A stretch of 64,000 nucleotides of DNA from Fistulifera solaris (Eukaryota > Bacillariophyta > Bacillariophyceae > Naviculales > Stauroneidaceae): assembly GCA_030295235.1 (NCBI GenBank), contig AP026126.1, positions 930,001-994,000 on the forward strand, written 5' to 3'. This document shows positions 24,033 through 34,718 of the stretch, piece by piece (the stretch's first letter is position 1; each line of letters opens with the position of its first letter). Made by a program: the position numbers and the translations under genes. The notes under the pieces were generated by a model. The model was given only the letters and a program-made list of their open reading frames with translations, was not told the DNA's origin and searched no databases.

Positions 24033-25399
24033 TTAAAACTTCACCTCCATAAAGACATCCCCGGGATCTTTTGTCTCTGTCTCTTCATGCTGCACACTAG
24101 AATCATCCACAGAAAGAGCAGGCTGCACCGCCCTTCCACCGCCTATGGGTGCATGGTGAATCGACCAGAAGTCAGCGATCTCTTCACGCGTGCAAATCCA
24201 CACCTCTCTTCCATAGCTCTTTGCAAAATCCATGAACTCAGAGATGGCAGCGACGCGACCAGGACGAGCAAGTCTACAGTGAAGACCAACGGTCATCATT
24301 TTGGGATGTCCAGCTCTACCCTCTTCGACTAGATATCTGAATTGAACATCAAGGGATGGTGAGAAATCGTCTAGATGAAGCTATTTTTTCAAAGCATTGC
24401 CAAAGCACATACCTTAAATTGTTCTTCAGATAAGTGCAAAAATCGTCGCCGCTCGAAAAGCCACCCGGCGAGACGAATTTCATGTCATTCTCGCTCAAGG
24501 TGTAAGGAATTATCAGATGCGGAAAGCCTCCTTCGAAAGTCCAATAAGGCAAATCATCAGCGTAAGAATCAGAATCATATTTGAATCCCCCCTCTTCCAT
24601 GACGTATTTCCGAGTGTTAACATTCGGCTTCGCGTGCGCATTATAAGATAAGAAATTTTACTTAACCACGACACTTCTTTCTTTTTTCGCTGATGAAACT
24701 CACCTTGCCTTGATAGAAACCCGTCGGGCGCTTCCCGATGAGGCGCTTATGTATTTCAACAGTACGTTTAATATGCTCTCGCTCGGTTTCCTCATCAACG
24801 TCTTGGTAATCAATCCAGCGATAGCCATGAGAAGCAATTTCCCAGCCGGGAGCTTCTTTCAATGCATGGCAAATGGCAGGATTGCGCTCCAGTGCCATAC
24901 CGACGGCAAAGACTGTTGCTGGGATTTTCTTTCGGAGAAAAAGCCGATGAAGCCGCCAAAAGCCTGCTCGACTGCCGTAGTCATACAAGCTTTCCATGTT
25001 ATAGTGTCTTTTGTCCTCTTCAAACAAAGAATCACAATCAGAAACGCACACTTTATTTCCCATCAACGTAACAACAACTTCTTTGCTTCACATACCTAAA
25101 GCGGCTGCGCCAACGATTTCAGAGAGCAATTTCTCAGATTCTTTGTCACCGTGCAAGAGACATCGCTCTCCTCCTTCTTCGTAGTTAATGACAAAGTTCA
25201 GGGCTACTTTTCCGTACCCGGGCCATTTTGGGATCGGCGTTTTCTCTCCGTAACCCAAAAGATCGCGTCCTCCGTATTTGGTGAGACCGTCGTTTTCGTG
25301 ATGGCTTTTCCACACTTGCGGAGAAGCCTTCTTTCGGTCCGACATGGCAGATGCTTTCTTTTTTGAAGGCGGGTCGGGCCTTACAGACGTTGGATCCAT
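24033..25399 (-). CDS. puuE: PuuE-type allantoinase / polysaccharide-deacetylase family enzyme
   Basis: This NodB-fold metal hydrolase belongs to the group whose characterised members are cofactor-independent allantoinases (purine breakdown). Exons are 25096-25399, 24704-25017, 24413-24627 and 24033-24336. Diagnostic words are VALNFVINYEEGGERCLLHG, MESLYDYGSRAGFWRLHRLF, WEIASHGYRWIDYQ, YDSDSYADDLPYW and PKMMTVGLHCRL. The order and spacing match PuuE rather than chitin deacetylases. The start at 25399 (MDPTSVRP) is the first ATG in frame; 25345 is an alternative. 378 residues and no frameshift. A role in recovering nitrogen from urate is inferred from the family, since no other purine genes are near. 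Confidence 0.85.
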
Positions 25400-25585
25400 C
25401 CTGCTCAACAACCCTTTGTTTGATTGCCCCTCACGAGGTGGAGGTTTGGTGGTCTTCTCGTTACTAGTCAAAGCAAAACAAAAGAAATCGCGCTCAACGG
25501 AAAGATCCGTCTGTACCTCGCACGGACGAGGTGGCTTTTATTATTATTTCACTTTCATGTCAAAAGTCAAAAGTGTCCAGTACTT

Positions 25586-25656
25586 GTCCTTTCACGTTTT
25601 TAGATCACCTACTCAAATGCGACTAAAGTCCTTTCACGAGTTTTAGCGCACCTACT
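25586..25656. repeat. Short imperfect direct duplication
   Basis: The word GTCCTTTCACG followed by TTTTAG and CACCTACT occurs at 25586-25613 and again at 25628-25656, spacing 42. It lies in the 377-base gap between the puuE start and the 3' end of the RING gene. That gap otherwise holds no gene. Confidence 0.6.
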
Positions 25657-25776
25657 TAATGGCAACAACTAGTTACGGAGTAGTTTGAAATACTGGTACT
25701 TTACATGAGATATCTCATGAATAGCCAGAAATGCACATGCTTGTACAGCAAAAACAGAAACTAAATTACAAAATTA

Positions 25777-27287
25777 TCATCTCGCAGCTGCGTTTATCAC
25801 AGTTGCAAGTACCAACGAACTATCCGTGTCCTGTTCGGAATCGTTCGTGACGTTCCCTTCCACGAGGACACTCATTTTGCACAGAGGACAACAACCCTGT
25901 CGCTCCAGTAACCATGGTCTAATGCAATCGTTGTGAAAGGCGTGTCGACACCGAGGTAGAAGAGTTAACCTTTCCCCCACCTCGAAGTCGTCTATACAGA
26001 TGGAGCATTCGGTACAAATGGTTTTCAGCGTTGAAATGACTGGCAGTGGCGACTCGTTCTGTACGCTATCAGCGCCGGACTGAACGACGTCCTCGTTTGA
26101 TGGTTGGGGAGGAGTTAGAATGAGTTCGCTTTCCATCACCGGAGAAATAGTAGACGATGCAACCTTATCGTTGCTGCCCAATTCCAAATCATCTTCTGTA
26201 GCGCGTGGGTCAACCGCCTTGTCGCTGCCATCGTCGTGTCCGTCGTCCGGCGCAACAATTACATCACCTTCAACGGGAACAGCCTCGTAAATGATTTGTG
26301 GAAGCTCGTTGAACTGAGCAAGCGTTAGAGTTTCACTAGAGGGTGTAACAGGTCGTGGCGGCCTGCCATGTGACAGCCAGTATGGCATGGGGCTAGATGG
26401 CATCACGGAGAATTGTGAGTAAGACAAGGACACACGACAATCCTGGAGACGTTGAACTTACGGAATATACTGCAAACCAACGACCCTGCCCAAATCGTTA
26501 CGGCGAAAGTGGAGGCGGCCTCCTCCAGCATAGAAGAGGTAAATGGCTCGGATACATGGCGAAACGAGTAGCAAGGAAAAAAGTGTATACCGGATCCAGT
26601 CGTAGTCATCTTGACCATAGTAATCATCCGAACGAGCGTTCCTATCATCACTATCCACGCCTACAGGTTCCCACTCACCCACAATAGAGTGGACGAACGA
26701 CCACTGCTCGTTACCAGGATGCAAAAGAATACGCTTTCTCCAGAGGCGAATTCGTCCATCCGCCTGGCAAACTCCTGGAGCTCCAAGAAAGGGAGATACG
26801 TCAAAGAGATTTCGTTTAACTCTTTCGGAGCATTCTCTTCATCGGGTTTTAGCAGCAAGAAATAACCCATGTATCTCGGCTCCTCTTCATAGACAATGAG
26901 CATTTTCAGAGAACTAGAAATTTGTTTTTGCATTTCAAGAAGAACGTTCGCCCGATGTTGGTTAGAACAGGGAGAAGACCGAGGAACGAGAAGTGCTATA
27001 GGATGCGATATGCTATCGATTCGTTCTTGCAATTCTTCTTCGGTGCTGTTTATTGCTGTCAAGTTGGGATAGCTGCAGAGATGTCGGTCATCAGGTGGTA
27101 ACATAACATTAAATGCTGTTTCATTTTGTAGCTGGTCACCGAACGTTGCCATCAAAACTTGATATGAGTTTTCTGTCTTATTTTTCTCAACAAGAAACCT
27201 CCCTCCTGGTTTTTCTGCCAAGCAAACTGTAGCACTAGCGATAATGACAACAAATAAGAAGTCACGTCGACATCTCCACCCAAACAT
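25777..27287 (-). CDS. Membrane RING-H2 E3 ligase with luminal PA-like region
   Basis: Exons are 26462-27287 and 25777-26392. The protein begins with a signal peptide (DFLFVVIIASATVCLA), then has a luminal part of about 200 residues resembling the protease-associated domain of PA-TM-RING proteins (for example HPIALLVPRSSPCSNQHRAN). One span YTLFSLLLVSPCIRAIYLFY and a cytosolic tail with a RING-H2 finger follow: CSICIDDFEVGERLTLLPRC, then HAFHNDCIRPWL and CCPLC. This family ubiquitinates endomembrane cargo. One T is missing near 26723, splitting the luminal part. The tail is rich in Asp, Pro and Ser. 480 residues. Confidence 0.82.
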
Positions 27288-27935
27288 ATTGTTGTCGATT
27301 TAGAATCGTTTCCCCCCAAAATCGATCGTTTCACCTTCTCCACTGTTCAATGAACTAATATTCTTGTGTTTATGTAATGATCGTTACTTGTTACTTCTGT
27401 CGGATTGAGCAGGTTTTATGGAATAACGGAGGGGAGGATGAGAGGAGTCGTTTTGCAATTTTCTCCGATGCGTGCAGCGCAGCGATCATTCTTCGTTTTC
27501 TTTTTAGCTTTCGCGGAACACACCGCGTTTCGAATTCGAAACCCGCGAATGAGGACTGCCGGCAGTCGAGTGTAGTGGCACTTTGTACAGGTACTGATCG
27601 TACGTAGTACTGTTGGCCAAGCGACATGGGTGACGAACGTTTGACTGGTGACTGAGATTGACGCGGGAACGGGGAACACACACAACCTCTTAGAAAAAAT
27701 GGATCCCAACTGAGATGAGCATGCACAAGAACGAGCGACAACTAAAGCTAATCCATCTTTATTTGTTTGGATTCTCGACAGACTTCTCATTATATTGGTG
27801 TCGGATTGTTTTACAAACGTAACAGGTGCCCTTAGTCTGCGTTTGTTGCATATTAAATTATTGTCTAGAGTGCCTTAGAACACAAAGTTTTAAGCACATG
27901 CAAAGATGATTCAAATGATTTGCATTCATTCAAGC
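27288..27935. other. Intergenic, about 650 bp, no gene supported
   Basis: Open frames of 116-124 codons exist on the minus strand at 27391-27790. They overlap each other in different frames, lack a recognisable domain and have no splice context, so I leave them out. Confidence 0.5.
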
Positions 27936-28753
27936 TTAAAGCTCATTACTGGGTGCACCAAAGAAAACCTTTTCCAACCATGACGCGAAAGCATCCATCT
28001 CGTCTTCACAGGATTGATGACCCATCCTGTTGAGTCATGACATGTCAGGAAGGTTATTCGAGCGAAGTCATAATTGCTGAACATTACTTACGGGTAAGAT
28101 GAATCTTCAACTTGCACTCCTTGGTCTCTCAGCTTCGTTGCTCCAAAGTCTTGGTGTTCAAACAGAACCTTGTCATCATACCGACCATGACCCCAGAATA
28201 ACGGAGTCTTTTTCGCTACTTCTTGCGAAACTGTCAAATCATCTACAAGAGTTAACCACGCACTCAGTGAAGCACATCCAGCAAAAGGAGTTTTTTCGCC
28301 GTTTTGGTGGTAGGCACTCAACAAAGCAATCGCGCCGCCTTGAGAGAAGCCTCCAACAACAATTCGGTCTCTTGGAATGTTGTGTTCATTCACAATCTTT
28401 TCAACGTATTCTTCGACGATAGCAACAGCTTTTAGTTTACCCTCGCGGTCATCTTGTGCTCCAACTTCGATTGGCCAGTCATAGAGATCAAACCAACCAG
28501 GCATCGTCGCTCCTCCATTAATGGTGATCGATACAGTTGGTGACGGCGGAAAAACGTACAGAATATCTCCCAGCTTTGGCTTCAACGACGGTAGTTGAAA
28601 TTGTAGCATCGACCAACCAGCAGGGGTATCACCAAGACCATGCAAAAAGACTAGAGCACCTACTTTATTGCTTGAACTCGACGACATCATAGCTCTTGAT
28701 CCTGATCCGAGAGAAGCCAAAATTCCAGATACAAGCTTCCTGCGTGCAAGCAT
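27936..28753 (-). CDS. LYPLA1: Acyl-protein thioesterase / lysophospholipase (APT1 family)
   Basis: This alpha/beta hydrolase removes palmitoyl groups from proteins. Exons are 28092-28753 and 27936-28026. It shows GALVFLHGLGDTPAGWSMLQ (oxyanion region), the nucleophile motif GGFSQGGAIAL, the Asp in FWGHGRYDDKV and the His in YPMGHQSC from exon 2. The segment PGWFDLYDW is characteristic of the family. The first 22 residues (MLARRKLVSGILASLGSGSR) precede a second Met pair and could be a weak mitochondrial leader. 250 residues, intact frame. Confidence 0.93.
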
Positions 28754-29488
28754 CCGATCCAGGGCAAAGTTTAACTCAAAGCAGTTATGGAAAAATGCTT
28801 TTGCTCAAAGTAAGAAAGATATTTTTTATTTGCGACGAAAGCACACATCATCGCAATCCGAAGCAACAAGCAAAAATAAAAAAAATAATCTTCACCTGTA
28901 TAGTTGGGGATAGCTTGTAAAATCCTCAACCTTATTGTTTCTGCTCTCATGCACCACCCGACTTTGTCAACCATGGGTCGCGTAGCGGTAGCGAGCAAAG
29001 GTACAGTACGCTGAAAAGCAGAATTCAGTTTTATCCAGACTGTCTAGGATAGTGTTTTTGAAACACACCAGGTTACAATATAACTTAGATTAGAATACTT
29101 TTGAAAACTGTACTTAGGATGCATTTCGAACACATAGGCTGAATGCCGGACCGCCTCGCTCTTATTGTCTTCGTGTTTGATTGCTTCAAATCGAGTCAAC
29201 GAATAAAAATTGGTCGAAGCGTATTTAATTCATCATCTTGTGCTGAATAAAATATATCCTGTCACTTGCGCACAAATTGCCGCCACCACATTTTGATCGT
29301 CTAAAATTCTCATCCACCCGATCAATTCAGAGGAGTTCAGTGACGACAACAAAGGTACTGGGTAAATATCTGGTAAGGACCACCAGCTGGGTTGCTACCC
29401 CCAATGCCATGGCTGACTCGTTTTCATGAAAAGCAACTCACTTCTTGATGTCTAATTATTATTCTCATCCACAGAAATCCATTCGAGA
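28754..29488. other. Divergent promoter region, APT1 / HMG protein
   Basis: About 735 bases without a supported gene lie between two divergent starts. AT-rich stretches occur near 28876-28895. Confidence 0.4.
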
Positions 29489-30779
29489 ATGAGCGATAAA
29501 TCTAGCCAGAGAAAGGACGATGCGCCAGGGCTAAATGGTTCTGCCGATCATAAGGCGCCAACAGACAAGAAAGACCCTATCAATGAAGGTGAAGGAAAGA
29601 CCACAGAAGAACCAGAGAATGAAACTAATAAGGAAAACAAGAGACAAGACGAAGGTGACATTGAGGAGGAAGACGATGATGACGATACGGACTCTGAAGC
29701 TGAACTCTTTCAGTCGAAAAGTGAAGATAAATCGGAAGTCGACCCCGAAACCATGGAACAAAACGAACTGATCGAAAAGTCGACACCGACCACGCCTCTC
29801 GAGATAGCACTTACCGCTCTGTTGAAGCGAAAAGAAACTTATATTCAACGTATTACCGGTGAGATAGCTAAGCTTAAAAAGTTTGTGAGCAAGCGCAAGC
29901 AGACGTATAAGAGGAAGCGAAAGGAAGAAGGTGCACCGACGCGGGCACTTTCTGCTTATAACATCTTCATTCAAGATCGCTTCGCCAAGTTAGCTAAAGA
30001 GAATGAAAATGCTTTGAAGAGTGAAGACACCGAGGCAGAGCTGAAACGTGTTCCTCCCTCTTATATGGTTGCGTCAACAGGAAATGCATGGAAAGAGCTA
30101 CCTCCGGAGGAAAAAGGCTCTGTATTACGAACGGTAAGAAACGCTATAGTTTATTTTCGGTGTTTACCTTTGTTTGATCTCATTGACACGTGTTTTTCGT
30201 GATTTTCCGTTACAGAGCAAAGGCAGATCAAAAACGTTACGAAGAGGAAATGGCTGCTTACCAACCTCCCTGACAAGCAAGCAAACCGAAAGCGAAATAA
30301 AACAGGTTATAACATGTTCTTCACAGCTCACGTTCATCGTCTCAAACAGACCGAAAATGGGGTTCCTTCCGAACGTGGTTCTGTTGCCCGCCTGGTTGGG
30401 AATGCTTGGAAGAACCTAACTCCAGACGAGAGACAGTACTATGAACGGGAAGCTGACAAACACAACGGAATGAATCTTGTGAAAGATGGCGATGAAGACG
30501 ACGACGAGGATGAAGTTAAGCGTCAGCAAATGGAGCATTATCACATGCACGGCCCTCATCCTGAAATGCATATGCACCCGGGAATGCACCCGGTCATGCA
30601 CATGCATCCTGCCGTTGACCCGCGGCATGCCTATTATCCTCCCTCACATGTACGGACAGCCTATGTATAGCCATTACGACTATAGCCAGCATCATCGTCA
30701 TCAGCAGGCTCGTGCCCAGGGCTACAATCAAGCTTATCCCCCACCTCCACGGAGTTCCTACGAAACGGGCACAATTTGA
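29489..30779 (+). CDS. Two-HMG-box chromatin protein with His/Met-rich tail
   Basis: This is probably a nuclear architectural or transcription factor. Exons are 29489-30133 and 30216-30779. An acidic Lys/Glu/Asp N-terminus (EEEDDDDDTDSEAELF) leads to box 1 (PTRALSAYNIFIQDRFAKLA, then GNAWKELPPEEKALYYERAK) and box 2 (TGYNMFFTAHVHRLKQTE, then LVGNAWKNLTPDERQYYERE). The C-terminal tail is repetitive, with HMHPGMHPVMHMHPAV, then Tyr/Gln/Pro. Three extra bases disturb the frame: A near 30116, C near 30271 and C near 30645. With them removed the protein has 401 residues and both boxes are complete. The His/Met tail could bind metal, which is inference only. Confidence 0.85.
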
Positions 30780-31121
30780 ATAGAATGATCTACATTTGAA
30801 AGTTGTTTACAATTGAATATCTATATAATTTACATTCGAGTTTGTTAGTAATTTGCGTCTCATTTGTTTTCAATTTGTTATGATTATTGCTATATCGCTG
30901 TCCAGGGTCCAGGCACAATCATAGTACTACCTGGCAGATGTGTTTCCCACGACACGACGACTCGCCGCAACAATGACGTCGTTGGAGAAAATTTTATTGC
31001 ACACAGAATGCATTCGAGCGACCACAACATCCACAGCTCGTTCAGTCTAAACGACAATTGAAGTTCGACAGAGTAAAGAGAACTACAGCCATCACATTCT
31101 TGCTCACTTAGCAACGTAAGT
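30780..31121. other. Intergenic, no gene seen
   Basis: AT-rich 3' flank of the HMG gene and presumptive promoter of the small myristoylated protein. No features recognised. Confidence 0.4.
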
Positions 31122-31541
31122 ATGGGAAACGCATGTTGCGGCAAAAAATCGAGCGTCCAGGAACGACAGAATCTTACGAGCAACAATAAAAACAGCAAAG
31201 CATTTTCTGGCGAGGTAAGTCGTCTTTCTGCATTCATTCTATTATATGTTGCACATTCTAATGTGTAGACTTTCGTAAAAGGGCCATAGATTAGGAACAA
31301 CGACTGAGTCTCCAAAGCCTTCTTTAGAAGCAACTAATAAGCTACAGGATGACACACCAGAACCGACTTACGATCCTAGTTTGACTGATGAACAACGAGA
31401 AAAAATCCGAGCAGACCGAGCTGCTGCTGCCGAAGCTCGCTTAAAAAAAGGCAGCTGCTAAACCTGTAAAAAAAATCGAAGGATTCTGCGCCTCTCAGGG
31501 GTCCAAATTCACAGCCATTGATGCGATGGACGGCCTCCTAA
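31122..31541 (+). CDS. Small VCP/p97-interacting protein (SVIP-like), N-myristoylated
   Basis: Exons are 31122-31214 and 31269-31541. The protein starts MGNACCGKKSSV, a consensus N-myristoylation site with two Cys for palmitoylation, as in animal SVIP. The middle has LTDEQREKIRADRAAAAEAR followed by LKKAAAKP. This matches the VCP-interacting motif (Arg-rich helix, A-x-A-A-E-x-R). The end reads APLRGPNSQPLMRWTAS, like the GLRWTVS end of SVIP. Three extra bases (G near 31286, A near 31443-31449, A near 31468-31475) break the reading; without them 120 residues result. SVIP inhibits p97-dependent ER-associated degradation in animals; the same role here is inference. Confidence 0.72.
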
Positions 31542-31695
31542 ATATGTTGTTACTTTAATCGCAAGAAAACATAACCCAAAGTTTGATTGCTTTTCTGGTA
31601 AAGCGGTGATATGAGAATCAATGGTTTTATCTGTTGTTAATATGACTTGTAGCGCAGACGAAAGATCCCCCGTTGATGTACATGCGGCTAGATGT

Positions 31696-32587
31696 TTACT
31701 GGACCCAATCCAATCCTTCAGCCTGTGCTTTTGCTTTGGCAAGCTTCCATGCTGGTGGATTATCATCAATGAAATGATGCAAGTCATAAATTACTTGATC
31801 CGCTACAGCGGCAGTATCCATCTCTTCGGTAACTTTGACGCGGATGTCAGCGTTCTTGTATTTCGGCTTCCTTTCCTCCAGCAGTGCCTTTAACTTCTTG
31901 AGAGGATCTTCTGTTTGCAGCAGTGGCCGGTCCGTCCCTTGAATGCGCTTTATGATAACCTCAGGTTCGACATCAAGCCAGATTACCAATCCAGTTTGCA
32001 ACTTCGACCAGTTCTCCATTCGAGTCACAATACCCCCGCCTGTACTAATCACGCAACGAACATAAGGATGAACCGAGTCCAAGATCTGCGCTTCTACTTG
32101 CCGAAAACCTTCCTCCCCTTCTGCTTCAAAAATTTCCGGAATCGTCATCTTTGTGGCCTTTTCAATGATTGCGTCTGTATCTAGAAATGTGTAGCTTCCC
32201 ATTCCTGAGAATAAACATGTGAGCACGTGCTTGTAGTGCAAATGACCAAAACGAAGACCTCGACTTACTTCTGGCAACGGCTTCACCTACACTCGTCTTT
32301 CCAGAACCCATCATTCCGATAAAATACAAATTTGCGCCGTTCAGCCTTGGACTCAAAAGTCGTGCGGGGTCGATCTTCAGGCCGCCATCGGTCGATGTCA
32401 TCAAATCGGTGTTTTTGTAAGGATTGTCGACTCCCTGATCGAAGGCATTCACCGGATCTTCCCACTCAAAGCCTCCAGCGTTCAATACAATGATAGGACG
32501 TGGTGCGACGAAAGCCCGATGTGTGGTAAAGGCAACCACCGATGAGCCGAGCCATAAAGCGACTGCCGTTAGTAAATGAAGCCTCAT
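31696..32587 (-). CDS. aroK: Shikimate kinase, plastid-addressed
   Basis: This kinase phosphorylates shikimate in plastid aromatic amino acid synthesis. Exons are 32269-32587 and 31696-32204. Visible are the Walker A loop YFIGMMGSGKTSVGEAVAR, YTFLDTDAII (shikimate-binding Asp), CVISTGGGIVTR and the lid GTDRPLL. The ATG at 32587 gives MRLHLLTAVALWLGSSVVAF, a signal peptide ending in a V-V-A-F motif close to ASAFAP, then a transit-like region FTTHRAFVAPRP. The downstream tail includes LHHFIDDNPPAWKLAKAKAQ. 275 residues, intact frame. It is convergent with the SVIP-like gene, with 154 bases between stops. Confidence 0.93.
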
Positions 32588-32878
32588 TCTTGATAAGTGT
32601 GTTGTACAAGCGATAAACAATGTTTGACAGTGGTGTTAAAGGAACGGGTGACTTTCCTTTAGAAAGAACTTTTGAATAGTTGGAAATTTCAATTTACGAC
32701 AAAAAATGTACAGAGTAAATGGTTTGTTTGATCTGCCGAAACGCAACAAAATAAGCGCGTTCCATGCGATGATGATTGTGTTGTCTCGGTTTCGAGAAGA
32801 AGAGGACAGACGTTCATGACATAAACGTTAGCCCTCGTGAGACATCCAATCAAAATCTAGGGGGTTAGACCCTGGTCA

Positions 32879-33177
32879 AAATTTAATTTCAAACGCGGAT
32901 TCCGCTTGTGTGATACAAACAGGCCTGGCTCGCAGCTGCATTCATCATTATTGAAAGTATCCCGATGCATAAACCGTGACATTCATTTGCGGGTCATGCG
33001 ATCCCAACATTTGAAGAAATCCGTTGCTTGGCACAAAAATACTTAAACAGCTCCCTCTAAGTGATTTTAAATTCAGTTTATGAGAACAAACTTACTTTTG
33101 ATTTACCGTAGGATAAGCATCGCAAAAATAATGTTTCCCTCATTTTTTGCTACATTCTTCTTCTTATCACATGTCCG
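32879..33177. repeat. Dispersed repeat, copy A
   Basis: About 300 bases align by eye with 37340-37632. Shared landmarks are AATTTCAAA, CAGGCC-GGCTCGC-GCTGC-TTCATCA, CGACATTCATT-like GACATTCATT, GGATCCCAAC-like GATCCCAAC, GAAATACTTA-like AAATACTTA and ACATTCTTCTTCTT. Substitutions and small gaps are spread throughout, so the copies are old. Ends and family are unknown, and no coding capacity is evident. Confidence 0.75.
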
Positions 33178-33300
33178 ACTATTGCAACATGTCCGACTAT
33201 TGCAACATGTCCGACTATTGCAACATGTCCGACTATTGCAACATGTCCGACTATTGCAACATGTCCGACTATTGCAACATGTCCGACTATTGCAACATGT
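33169..33300. repeat. 18-bp minisatellite, about 7 units
   Basis: The word CATGTCCGACTATTGCAA is repeated in perfect register seven times plus a partial unit. All units are identical by eye, so the array is recent. It begins exactly where dispersed repeat copy A ends in CACATGTCC, the position that reads CACATCTCC in copy B. This suggests growth from sequence inside the repeat. There are no spacers. Confidence 0.9.
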
Positions 33301-33468
33301 GAAAACATTTATTTCCGAGATTTTTGGGCACGTGTGAAAACACCAAATTCCTAGATTTTCTGGGGACGCAGGAGAACATTATATGCCCAGATTTTCTGGG
33401 GGGATTTTCTGGTCACGCGTGAAAACACGAAATTCCCAGATTTTCTGGGGACGTAGGAAGTCACAACA
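33299..33468. repeat. CAGATTTTCTG-type repeat cluster, locus 2
   Basis: The unit has the form GTGAAAACAC-AAATTCC-AGATTTTCTGGGG-ACG and occurs three to four times with spacing of about 40-75 bases (cores near 33353, 33390 and 33438). It follows the minisatellite directly. The same core with the flank GTGAAAACA recurs at 63.6-63.9 kb. Confidence 0.75.
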
Positions 33469-34121
33469 CTCTTACATTATTATCTTTGGTCCTTGATGTT
33501 TCTTGTCGTTATGCAGTTGTCGTTCACTTTTTGTGGATGAACGATGAATGATCATCTTCTTGACAAATATTATCAAGTGTATTGTATCCTTGCTGATAGC
33601 ACTGACTCAATGTCAACGTTCTAGCGACCGGCACTCGCCGTCACGAGTCGGTCTATCACAGTAATCGACGCTGAAAGTATTCACAAGCAAATATAGCGTT
33701 TACGAAAAAAAGATGAAAACAAAAAATAAATTATACTCGCACTTCAGTAGATCACGGCCTTACTAGCTTCACTCGACCGCGTCGCCATGTCGTTAGCCTT
33801 TCTTCCCCTGTCATCCGAGTTTCCATATTCAACTTCTATGAAAGGGACAATAGCTTCCTTGTTCAGTGTCTGATACTGTCTACTCACTCTCCCACTTTAG
33901 GTCGAAAATGTATGACCCAAATGGACTATGATGTCAGGTATTGCTGTCTGGAGCTTATCCACACTCGCCACGCCTCTAGAGTAGCTGGTATAACGCTATT
34001 GACACTCATGATAGCTAGAGCATTGGTGGGTGCTTGTGAAAGCATTGTGCTATCTTCGACGCAACAATTTTGATATTTTGGACTTTGCAAGAAGAAAAGA
34101 GTCGATTGGTGTTTGTGTTGA

Positions 34122-34718
34122 GTGGCTTTGCTTCTGAGAACATTATGGAAATCGCTGTTTTATACGTACGGTTTGGTGGGGACGGCTTTGTTGATATCAT
34201 GGTGGATACTCGGTCAGGATGAACCCCCTTCATTGCTCCGTCAAGCCTGGAAAAGCAGTATTCGCGTCTCTTTTCGAACAAGCAATGACAAATGTCAAGA
34301 TGCTCCGTGGAAAGGGATTCTTCATTCAAAGAAGTGTGGGAAGTGACACTTGCCCACTGTTCCAGAAATTGGGGTTTTTATACTTATTGATTGAGTACGT
34401 AACATCTCACGTCGTTGGGATAATTGGGTCCGGCCGCTGTTGTGGCGTCAATGGTTTGGCACATTCCGGAAGAAGCATGGCTGGTGCAAGCTGGCTTGGA
34501 CTGTGTTTTTGGTTTACATTCTTTCAATTTAGGTTGATTCGAAGCAGTGTTGCACGAAAAGGCCGGGCCGCCCAAAAGGGATGTTCGGAGTGTGAGTGAC
34601 GGGAGTGCTACTGGATGCAACAATTCAAATTGGGGCACCATCTTTGCCATCAACGCGCTCGTCAATTTAGTGGGAGCTGTCGCCCTTGTTTCTCTGTTAG
34701 CCAAGGAAAGAGTTTGAA
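34122..34718 (+). pseudogene. Remnant of a membrane-protein gene (uncertain)
   Basis: Three hydrophobic segments lie in order but in different frames: SLFYTYGLVGTALLISWWIL near 34149, KLAWTVFLVYIL near 34490 and AINALVNLVGAVALVSLLA near 34650. Between them is charged, coding-like sequence. Multiple frame changes and stops, with no recognisable family, suggest a decayed or misassembled gene. Ends are approximate, and it could be non-coding. Confidence 0.3.

Noticed and set aside
27391-27790. Small minus-strand genes between the RING and APT1 genes
   Set aside because: Overlapping frames of similar length, no domain, no splice sites, and Ser/Arg/Cys-rich composition typical of chance frames.
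29531-29974. Minus-strand frame with a hydrophobic, Phe-rich protein
   Set aside because: It is the complement of the Lys/Glu-rich N-terminus of the HMG protein; AAG/GAA codons read as CTT/TTC.
33169-33300. CRISPR array
   Set aside because: The 18-bp units are contiguous with no spacers and the genome is eukaryotic. The open frame of HVRLLQ repeats across it is only the minisatellite read as protein.
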